This document shows positions 1-5,356 of a stretch of DNA of 5,944 nucleotides, in pieces. The position numbers and the translations under genes were made by a program. A model generated the notes under the pieces. That model did not search any database and was not told the DNA's origin. It saw only the letters and a program-made list of their open reading frames with translations. Position 1 is the stretch's first letter. Every line of letters starts with the position of its first letter. Source of the stretch: an uncultured Collinsella sp. (GTDB lineage: Bacteria > Actinomycetota > Coriobacteriia > Coriobacteriales > Coriobacteriaceae); contig USFK01000103.1 in the NCBI GenBank assembly GCA_900553935.1, forward strand, positions 1-5,944, read 5' to 3'.

Positions 1-1907
1 TCCATTTCAACCAATTTTCCATCATGGGAACCTATAATATCCGTATCGAGCAGGTTAAGAAGTCCGCTGCTTCCAAGGGCCAGGTGCCGGAGCACAAGTT
101 CGATTCCTCTATCGAGGACGTTCTGGACCACATCGAGAACAACCTGCCGGCGAGCGTTCCCGCCAACAAGCGTCGCTACTACGCTGTCAAGCTGTTTGAG
201 CGCGACGCGGACGCCTGCAAGCTCATCAACCTCACCAAGGAGAAGGCCGCTCGCGTTGAGCAGCTGGTCGCCCAGTGCGAGCAGGATTGCGACGACGACG
301 CCGAGTCCATCATCACCGGCGAGCGCTATGGCGTGATTGCCCACATTATCGACGAGTGCATGACCAAGGCTCCTGCCAAGATGAGCACCTCCGAGAAGAT
401 CGACCGCGTGGTTACCAACCGTATCCTGGGCCTGCCGATCTTTGTGGTCATCATGTTTTGCGTGTACTACATCGCCGTTTCTACCCTGGGCGGCACGGTG
501 ACCGACTTCACCAACGACCAGCTCTTCGGCACCGACGGTTGGTACGTGCTCGGTCAGGGTCGCGATGCGTATGATGCGGCTGTCGAGGCTGTGGGTGAGG
601 ACGCTGCCGATTCGATTGACCCGGCGGAGTACGGCCCCTATGTCCCGGGTATCACCACCATGGTGCACGACGCCCTTGTGGCGGGCGGCACCGAGGACGG
701 CGGCCTGGTCGATTCGCTGGTCTGCGACGGCATCGTCGGCGGCCTGGGCGCCATCTTCGGCTTCGTCCCGCAGATGTTCCTGCTCTTTGTGATGCTGTCC
801 TTCCTGGAGGACTGCGGCTACATGGCCCGCGTCGCCTTTATCATGGACCGCGTGTTCCGCCGCTTTGGCCTGTCCGGTAAGTCCTTTATCCCCATGCTCG
901 TGTCCTCGGGCTGCGGCGTCCCCGGCGTCATGGCCACCAAGACCATCGAGAACGAGAAGGACCGCCGCATGACGGTCATGACCACCACGTTTATTCCCTG
1001 CGGTGCCAAGCTGCCGATCATCGCCCTGCTCATGGGTTCCATCATCGGCGATTCTTCGACCACCGCCGCGTGGATCAGCCCGCTCTTCTACTTCCTGGGC
1101 GTCTTTGCCGTCATTGCTTCGGGCCTCATGCTCAAGAAGACCAAGCTCTTCGCCGGTCGCCCGACGCCGTTTGTTATGGAGCTTCCTGCCTACCACTTCC
1201 CGGCGATCCGTTCTTGGGCGCTGCACGTGTGGGAGCGCTGCTGGGCCTTTATCAAGAAGGCCGGTACGGTCATCTTCGCGTCCACCGTCGTCGTTTGGTT
1301 CCTCTCCAACTTTGGCAGCTACAACGGTTCCTTTGGCTTCCTGCCTGCGATGGACGGCATCCCCGAGGAGTTCATGGATTACTCCGTGCTCGCCATGCTC
1401 GGCAACCTGGTCGCTTGGATCTTCGCCCCGCTCGGCTTTAGCACCTGGCAGGCCACTGCGCTGACCGTCTCCGGCCTCGTGGCTAAGGAGAATGTCGTCG
1501 CTACCGCCGGCTCGCTGCTCTCCGTCGCCGATGCTGGCGAGACCGACCCGAGCCTGTGGACCGCGTTTGCGGGCATGTTCCCCACCATGGGTGCTTGCGT
1601 GGCCTTTGGTGCCTTCAACCTGCTGTGCGCTCCGTGCTTCGCAGCCATGGGCACCATCCGCAACCAGATGGATTCCGGCAAGTGGACCGCTATCGCCATC
1701 GGCTACGAGTGCGCCTTTGCTTGGGTCATCGGCCTGTTCATCAACCAGTTCTACAACCTGTTTGTGTTGGGCCAGTTTGGTATTTGGACGATTGTAGCCA
1801 TCGTGCTGCTGGTTGCGATGCTCTTCCAGATCTTCCGTCCCATGCCCAAGCATGCATGGACCGACGAGGACGAGACCAACACTGCTTCCGCCGCAGTTTC
1901 CGCTTAA
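1..1907 (+). CDS. feoB: Ferrous iron transporter FeoB, 5' partial (G domain lies outside the window)
   Basis: FeoB is the inner-membrane Fe(II) permease with a cytosolic N-terminal GTPase. The visible part starts in the linker after the GTPase. Numbering from the ATG at 24, residues about 20-120 are the helical cytosolic domain (RRYYAVKLFERD at 50-61). Membrane helices begin with RILGLPIFVVIMFCVYYIAV (133-152). The family's conserved cysteine gates are present: SSGCGVPGVMATKT (294-307), FIPCGAKLPII (323-333) and LLCAPCFAAMGTIRNQ (533-548). The late segment GFSTWQATALTVSGLVAKENVV (471-492) is also typical. The loop after the first helix (about 155-235) is long and acidic. The ATG at 24 is probably not the start: there is no Shine-Dalgarno sequence before it, the frame is open to the window edge, and a complete FeoB carries about 160 further residues with GTP-binding motifs. 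The gene ends at TAA 1905-1907, 29 bases before a strong terminator. Identification is secure; the upstream extent is not visible. Confidence 0.95.
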   Translation, partial: HFNQFSIMGTYNIRIEQVKKSAASKGQVPEHKFDSSIEDVLDHIENNLPASVPANKRRYYAVKLFERDADACKLINLTKEKAARVEQLVAQCEQDCDDDAESIITGERYGVIAHIIDECMTKAPAKMSTSEKIDRVVTNRILGLPIFVVIMFCVYYIAVSTLGGTVTDFTNDQLFGTDGWYVLGQGRDAYDAAVEAVGEDAADSIDPAEYGPYVPGITTMVHDALVAGGTEDGGLVDSLVCDGIVGGLGAIFGFVPQMFLLFVMLSFLEDCGYMARVAFIMDRVFRRFGLSGKSFIPMLVSSGCGVPGVMATKTIENEKDRRMTVMTTTFIPCGAKLPIIALLMGSIIGDSSTTAAWISPLFYFLGVFAVIASGLMLKKTKLFAGRPTPFVMELPAYHFPAIRSWALHVWERCWAFIKKAGTVIFASTVVVWFLSNFGSYNGSFGFLPAMDGIPEEFMDYSVLAMLGNLVAWIFAPLGFSTWQATALTVSGLVAKENVVATAGSLLSVADAGETDPSLWTAFAGMFPTMGACVAFGAFNLLCAPCFAAMGTIRNQMDSGKWTAIAIGYECAFAWVIGLFINQFYNLFVLGQFGIWTIVAIVLLVAMLFQIFRPMPKHAWTDEDETNTASAAVSA

Positions 1908-1936
1908 GTCCGAATAAGGATTAGCCCCTTTCCACG

Positions 1937-1969
1937 AGCCCGGGTGTCCCAGCGACACTCGGGCTTTTT
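1937..1969 (+). terminator. Rho-independent terminator of feoB
   Basis: A 12-bp stem pairs AGCCCGGGTGTC (1937-1948) with GACACTCGGGCT (1954-1965), with one G.U wobble and a 5-base loop. It runs into five T residues (1965-1969). It lies 29 bases after the feoB stop, so most transcripts should end before the small accessory gene downstream. Confidence 0.92.
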
Positions 1970-2015
1970 GGTGAGGGAGATGTGGCGTTTCCGCAGATAA
2001 AACCGACCAAAATAA

Positions 2016-2036
2016 ACCTGTCCCTTTTTGGCAGGT
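2016..2036 (+). other. Small hairpin in the intergenic region before the FeoB-accessory gene
   Basis: ACCTGTC (2016-2022) pairs with GGCAGGT (2030-2036), including one T.G wobble, around a pyrimidine loop CCTTTTT. An alternative, imperfect pairing uses ACCGACCAAAA (2002-2012) with the TTTTTGG...GGT stretch at 2025-2036, so two structures could compete. No T-run follows, so it is not an obvious terminator. TTGGCA at 2028-2033 resembles a -35 box, but I find no good -10 box at 16-18 bases. The function is unknown; it could be a dispersed repeat or part of the promoter region. Confidence 0.4.
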
Positions 2037-2070
2037 GGAGAATGGGGTAAAGTAAGTGGTGGTTAACTAG

Positions 2071-2076
2071 AGGAGG
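2071..2076 (+). promoter_or_regulatory. Strong ribosome binding site for the FeoB-associated protein
   Basis: A full AGGAGG consensus sits six bases before the ATG at 2083. It fixes the start of this very short gene and argues that it is really translated. Confidence 0.85.
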
Positions 2077-2082
2077 CTTGCT

Positions 2083-2283
2083 ATGGCACCTATCGATATT
2101 GTTGTACTGGCTGTTATCGGTATTGCGTTTGTCGCCGTGTGCGTGCGCATTTATCGCAAGGGCACCTGCGCCGACTGCGCTCAAGGTGGCGTTTGCACGG
2201 GACATTGCTCCAACAAAAAGACCTGCGCCGCACTTAAGGGCGTAGATAAAATCACCGAAGACTTGGGCCGCGGTATTCATTAG
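2083..2283 (+). CDS. FeoB-associated Cys-rich membrane protein (66 aa)
   Basis: This is a small single-pass membrane protein of the family found next to feoB in many anaerobes. Its exact role is unproven; an accessory role in Fe(II) transport or metal handling is usually assumed. Residues about 4-23 (IDIVVLAVIGIAFVAVCVRI) form one hydrophobic helix, followed by a basic RIYRKG stop-transfer stretch. A cysteine cluster comes next: C29, C32, C38, C42 and C48, spaced C-x2-C-x5-C-x3-C-x5-C. With the N-terminus outside, this cluster would face the cytosol and could bind iron or another metal. Length and layout are normal for the family. The start is set by AGGAGG at 2071-2076. The gene lies 175 bases after feoB, behind a terminator, so it probably has its own promoter or depends on read-through. 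Position and the Cys pattern make the assignment firm despite the small size. Confidence 0.88.
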   Translation: MAPIDIVVLAVIGIAFVAVCVRIYRKGTCADCAQGGVCTGHCSNKKTCAALKGVDKITEDLGRGIH

Positions 2284-2291
2284 CCGACTGG

Positions 2292-2372
2292 CGTTTGAGC
2301 GTATATGACTGCGGATACGGCAGTTGCTGATACGATAGGGTCGTTAGCAACTGCCGCCGAGCGGCTCAAACG
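2292..2372 (+). promoter_or_regulatory. Nested stem-loop leader directly upstream of the reductase ribosome binding site
   Basis: The sequence folds as one long nested inverted repeat. The outer stem pairs CGTTTGAGC (2292-2300) with GCTCAAACG (2364-2372), a perfect 9 bp. After an asymmetric internal loop, CGG (2312-2314) pairs with CCG (2357-2359) beside a 3-base bulge. CGGCAGTTGCT (2318-2328) then pairs with AGCAACTGCCG (2346-2356), a perfect 11 bp. ACGA (2332-2335) pairs with TCGT (2341-2344) at the top around TAGGG. The outer stem ends one base before the Shine-Dalgarno AAAGGA. No T-run follows, so it is not a standard terminator. A cis-acting RNA control element, an mRNA-stabilising structure or a large protein-binding palindrome all fit. 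I do not recognise it as a known riboswitch class. Confidence 0.65.
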
Positions 2373-2378
2373 AAAGGA
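2373..2378 (+). promoter_or_regulatory. Ribosome binding site deciding the reductase start
   Basis: AAAGGA lies seven bases before ATG 2386. The earlier in-frame ATG at 2305 has no Shine-Dalgarno sequence before it and sits inside the structured leader. The protein family also normally begins shortly before the YPMLFSPIKVG motif, so 2386 is the supported start. Confidence 0.75.
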
Positions 2379-2385
2379 ACCCTGT

Positions 2386-4335
2386 ATGGAGTCCTCCGCC
2401 TATCCGATGCTCTTTAGTCCGATCAAGGTCGGTACGACCGAGGTCAAGAACCGCGTCTTTATGCCGCCGGTGTCCACCAACCTGGCCGATCATGGCTATG
2501 TGACCGACGACTTGGTCGATCATTACCGTGCCCGCGCCAAGGGAGGTGTGGGCCTGATCATCACCGAGGTCGTGACGGTCGAGCCCACCTATACCTATCT
2601 GCCGGGTGACATGTGCTGCTACGACGACACGTTTATCCCTGGCTGGGAAAAGCTCGCCGCAGCCGTCCACGAGTATGGCTGCAAGATCATGCCGCAGCTC
2701 TTCCATCCCGCCTACATGGCCTTTAACATTCCGGGCACGCCGCGCCTCATCGCCCCGTCCTTTGTGGGCCCGTCTTATGCCCGCGAGGCACCGCGCCCCA
2801 TCACGGTTGATGAGATTCACGAGCTCACGCATCAGTTCGGCGACGCCGCCGTGCGTATGCAGAAGGCCGGCGTCGATGGCGTTGAGGTCCATGCGGCGCA
2901 CGCCCATGGCATGCTCGGCGGCTTTTTGACCCCGCTCTACAACAAGCGTACCGACGAGTACGGCGGCTCGCTCGACGCCCGCATGCGCTTCTTGCTCGAG
3001 GTCATCGCCGAGATTCGCGAGCGCTGCGGCAAGGACTTCATCATCGACGTCCGTATCTCGGGCGACGAGTACACCGATGGCGGCCTGACCCTCAACGACA
3101 TGATCTACGTCTCGCGCCGCTTGGAGAAGGCCGGCGTCGACATGATCCACGTGTCGGGCGGCACTACCATCAAGCGCGGCTCCGCCATTCCCGCCGCCGG
3201 TACGCAGCAGGCCTCGCACGCCGCCTGCTCGCGCGAGATCAAAAAGCATGTGAATATTCCCGTTGCCACGGTCGGCCGCATCAACGAGGCATGGATTGCC
3301 GAGGAGCTGATCGAGGACGGTGCTGCCGACATCTGCATGATGGGCCGTGCCAATCTGTGCGATGCCGAGTTCTGCAACAAAGCGGCTGCCGGCAACGCCG
3401 ACGAGATCCGTCCCTGCATCGGCTGCCTGCGCTGCCTGAACGGCATTATGTTCGGCAAGCGCATCTCCTGCACCGTCAACCCGGACGTGGAGCGCGACGA
3501 GGCCGGCTACGAGCCTGCCGCAGAGGCCAAGAACGTTCTGGTCGTGGGTGCTGGTCCTGCGGGTATGGAGGCAGCCTACATTGCCGCCAAGCGTGGCCAC
3601 AACGTAGTGCTCGTGGATAAGCAGGACGAGCCGGGCGGCGAGATGCGCATCGCGGCCGTTCCGCCGGCAAAGCAGGAACTCACCCGTGTGATCAAGTATC
3701 AGTACCGTCGCCTGGCCGAGGCCGGCGTCACATGCGTCTTTGGCACCGAGCTCTCGGCCGAGGACATTCAGCGTGACTACGCGGGCTACGAGGTCGTCCT
3801 GGCCTATGGCGCCGAACCCATCGCCCCGGCCTTTATGCAGGGCTTTAAGCAGGTCATGACGGCTGATGACCTGCTGGGCGGCAAGGCTTTCCCGGGCAAG
3901 AAGATTGTCATCGTGGGCGGCGGCACCGTCGGCTGCGAGACGGCCGATTACCTGGCCCCGTTGGTCAACGATCTGTCGCCGGCAAACCGCGACGTCACCG
4001 TTATCGAGATGACCAAGACGCTCGCCGCCAACGAGGGTGGTGCCGGTCGCGCGGTCCTCATCACGCGCATGCTCTCCAAGGGCGTTCACGTGCTGACCGA
4101 GGCCAAGGTGACCGAGATTACCGAGGACACCATCAGCTACGAGAAGGACGGCGAGGTCCACACCATCGCCGATGCCGATACGCTGGTGCTTGCCATGGGT
4201 TATCGTCCCAATACCAAGCTGGCCGACGACCTTGCCGCTGCCGGCGTTGCCATCCACGTGCTGGGCGATGCCAACAAGTGCGGCAACATCCGCGACGCTA
4301 TCGGCGATGGCTACAAGGTTGCCTGCGAACTCTAG
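2386..4335 (+). CDS. FMN/4Fe-4S/FAD-dependent OYE-type reductase (2,4-dienoyl-CoA / enoate / daidzein reductase superfamily)
   Basis: This is a 649-residue cytosolic ene-reductase, expected to take electrons from NAD(P)H through FAD and a 4Fe-4S cluster to FMN and reduce an activated C=C bond. Residues about 5-335 are the OYE-like TIM barrel, starting YPMLFSPIKVGTTEVKNRV and including NKRTDEYGGSLDARMRF (186-202). The cluster cysteines are C344, C347, C350 and C362 (CIGCLRC then SCTVNP). The first dinucleotide fold is VLVVGAGPAGMEAA (384-397), the second IVIVGGGTVGCETA (507-520), and the end has MGYRPN and LGDANKCGNIRDAIGDGY. Length matches FadH, BaiCD-type enzymes and daidzein reductases. Two points are unusual. 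In place of the usual H-x-x-(H/N)-G-Y-L catalytic stretch it has HAAHAHGMLGGF (169-180), lacking the Tyr. The first three cluster cysteines are also spaced C-x2-C-x2-C, where FadH has C-x2-C-x3-C. The substrate cannot be read from sequence; CoA esters, cinnamate-like acids, bile-acid intermediates or plant polyphenols are all possible. A GntR/FCD regulator follows, and a structured leader precedes it. Confidence 0.9.
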   Translation: MESSAYPMLFSPIKVGTTEVKNRVFMPPVSTNLADHGYVTDDLVDHYRARAKGGVGLIITEVVTVEPTYTYLPGDMCCYDDTFIPGWEKLAAAVHEYGCKIMPQLFHPAYMAFNIPGTPRLIAPSFVGPSYAREAPRPITVDEIHELTHQFGDAAVRMQKAGVDGVEVHAAHAHGMLGGFLTPLYNKRTDEYGGSLDARMRFLLEVIAEIRERCGKDFIIDVRISGDEYTDGGLTLNDMIYVSRRLEKAGVDMIHVSGGTTIKRGSAIPAAGTQQASHAACSREIKKHVNIPVATVGRINEAWIAEELIEDGAADICMMGRANLCDAEFCNKAAAGNADEIRPCIGCLRCLNGIMFGKRISCTVNPDVERDEAGYEPAAEAKNVLVVGAGPAGMEAAYIAAKRGHNVVLVDKQDEPGGEMRIAAVPPAKQELTRVIKYQYRRLAEAGVTCVFGTELSAEDIQRDYAGYEVVLAYGAEPIAPAFMQGFKQVMTADDLLGGKAFPGKKIVIVGGGTVGCETADYLAPLVNDLSPANRDVTVIEMTKTLAANEGGAGRAVLITRMLSKGVHVLTEAKVTEITEDTISYEKDGEVHTIADADTLVLAMGYRPNTKLADDLAAAGVAIHVLGDANKCGNIRDAIGDGYKVACEL

Positions 4336-4388
4336 TCAACCCCTTGGTGCATGAGGAGAGGCGTCTCTGCGCCATCCGATAGCAAAAC

Positions 4389-4422
4389 AGCGGTGGTGTC
4401 CGGGTTTCGGGATGCCGCCGCT
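4389..4422 (+). terminator. First of two tandem hairpins after the reductase gene (possible weak terminator)
   Basis: AGCGGTGGTGTCC (4389-4401) pairs with GGATGCCGCCGCT (4410-4422) over 13 bp, three of them G.U wobbles, with an 8-base loop. The following bases CGCTCTT are only partly T-rich. The complementary strand has a TTTT run on the other side (AAAA at 4384-4387 on +), so it would look more like a terminator for leftward transcription. It lies about 50 bases past the reductase stop. Confidence 0.5.
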
Positions 4423-4429
4423 CGCTCTT

Positions 4430-4460
4430 GCGGTGCTGGCGACGTGAGCACCGCCTCTTT
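4430..4460 (+). terminator. Second tandem hairpin, probable terminator of the reductase unit
   Basis: GCGGTGCT (4430-4437) pairs perfectly with AGCACCGC (4447-4454) across a 9-base loop and is followed by CTCTTT (4455-4460). The T-run is short, so this is a moderate intrinsic terminator. Only seven bases separate it from the preceding hairpin. The two together probably insulate the reductase gene from the regulator gene. Confidence 0.5.
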
Positions 4461-4468
4461 CACCGCAA

Positions 4469-4498
4469 TTGAGGGGATGGGGGATGCGATAGTATTAC
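4469..4498 (+). promoter_or_regulatory. Candidate promoter of the GntR-family gene
   Basis: TTGAGG (4469-4474) and TATTAC (4493-4498) are separated by 18 bases, each a 4/6 match to sigma-70 type boxes. This would place transcription start about 40 bases before the ATG at 4544. GTATT occurs twice, ten bases apart (4492-4496 and 4502-4506), over the -10 box. That is where a repressor could bind, but the match is weak. Confidence 0.35.
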
Positions 4499-4543
4499 GT
4501 GGTATTCGACAAACCGTGAGCTTCATCCGAGGGCTTTAGCTTT

Positions 4544-5236
4544 ATGGAACAACACCAGCATTATCAGAGCCTGCAAGATCAGGCATACAGTGCATTGCGC
4601 TCCAAGATCATCTATGCCGAGCTCAAGCCCGGCACGCGTCTTTCGGCGATTGGCCTGGAAAAAGAGACGGGAATCGGGCGAACGCCCATTCGCGAGTCCT
4701 TTGTGCGTCTGCGCGAGCAGGAGCTGGTGGAAACGCGTCCCAAAAGCGGCACCTATGTCTCAAAAATCAGCATGGAGCGCGCCGAGAACGCCTGTTTCTT
4801 GCGCGAGAAACTCGAGCGAAGCGTGCTCATCAAATGCTGTTCGGCCGCCACACCCGAGCAAAAGCATCGGCTCGAGCAGATTCTTGCCGAGTCCGAATCG
4901 CTCGACCATCGCGAAACACGTCGCTTTTTCGATCTGGACAACCTGTTCCACGAGACGTGTTTTGAGATTGCCGGCCGCCACATGTTGTGGGATTGGATGA
5001 AGAGCGTCAACACGCATTTTGAGCGATACAACTGGTTACGTATGGTGTCGCAGGATTTGGATTGGGAGCCGATTCGTCGGCAGCATCGCCGGATTCTCGA
5101 GGCCATTAAGAAGGGCGATACCGATACGGCGAGCTATTTGGCAGAGACGCACTTGCATCTGATGCCCGAGGAGCAGGGCCCGGTTATCGCCTTGCATCCC
5201 GACTATTTCGAGCTGCCCAAAGACTCGGCTATCTAA
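4544..5236 (+). CDS. GntR-family transcriptional regulator with FCD ligand-binding domain
   Basis: A 230-residue one-component DNA-binding regulator of the FadR/FCD branch of GntR. The winged helix-turn-helix covers about residues 8-75, with the family hallmarks ALRSKIIYAELKPGTRLS, TGIGRTPIRESFVRLREQELVETRPKSGTYV and a final VSKI wing. The C-terminal all-helical FCD domain spans about 80-206. It carries the usual metal/ligand residues D132 and H136 in DLDNLFHET, H181 in QHRRILEAI and H203 in ETHL. FCD proteins commonly sense small organic acids or acyl compounds, often through a bound metal. The start has a GAGGG Shine-Dalgarno at 4529-4533, ten bases upstream, slightly far. It follows the reductase gene in the same direction after 208 bases with two hairpins, so control of that gene is likely by context but not shown. 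Codons are less biased than in feoB or the reductase gene, as expected for low expression. Family assignment is very secure; the ligand is unknown. Confidence 0.93.
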   Translation: MEQHQHYQSLQDQAYSALRSKIIYAELKPGTRLSAIGLEKETGIGRTPIRESFVRLREQELVETRPKSGTYVSKISMERAENACFLREKLERSVLIKCCSAATPEQKHRLEQILAESESLDHRETRRFFDLDNLFHETCFEIAGRHMLWDWMKSVNTHFERYNWLRMVSQDLDWEPIRRQHRRILEAIKKGDTDTASYLAETHLHLMPEEQGPVIALHPDYFELPKDSAI

Positions 5237-5292
5237 CTCGCCCCCTTTATTTGCTGCGGTGAAATTAAGATCGTTCTGCGGCTCTGGTGGCG

Positions 5293-5319
5293 TAGGCAGT
5301 CCGTATAAATGCCTAAAAT
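5293..5319 (+). promoter_or_regulatory. Candidate promoter and operator of the LacI-family gene
   Basis: Two -10 like boxes, TATAAA (5304-5309) and TAAAAT (5314-5319), each match the consensus at 5 of 6 positions; no convincing -35 box accompanies either. A perfect 6-bp inverted repeat, TAGGCA (5293-5298) and TGCCTA (5310-5315), flanks the TATAAA box. This is the right place for autorepression, but a 6-bp repeat could occur by chance in a region this size. TTG-N4-CAA (5328-5337), just downstream, is another weak symmetric site. Confidence 0.35.
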
Positions 5320-5356
5320 GGCTCAGGTTGCCGACAATGGGGAAACGGGGTGCGCT

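Noticed and set aside
1921..2280. A 119-codon minus-strand frame across the feoB terminator and the Cys-rich gene
   Set aside because: It covers a strong terminator and is antisense to a well-supported small gene; the product resembles nothing known to me.
2292..2372. Reading the leader palindrome as the intrinsic terminator of the FeoB-associated gene
   Set aside because: No T-run follows either arm on the + strand; the outer stem is followed by the purine-rich AAAGGA ribosome binding site.
2305..2385. A 27-residue N-terminal extension of the reductase from ATG 2305
   Set aside because: There is no Shine-Dalgarno before 2305, the stretch lies inside the stem-loop leader, and family members begin near ATG 2386, which has AAAGGA seven bases upstream.
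2344..4257. A 637-codon open frame on the minus strand opposite the reductase gene
   Set aside because: It mirrors the reductase gene in antisense. In GC-rich genes with C/G-ending codons such long antisense frames are common. The product is low-complexity, matches no family I know, and the + strand frame has clear domains.
4351..4539. A 62-codon + strand frame, and a 64-codon minus frame at 4332-4526, between the reductase and regulator genes
   Set aside because: Both overlap the tandem hairpins and the candidate promoter, have no family resemblance, and have no convincing ribosome binding site.
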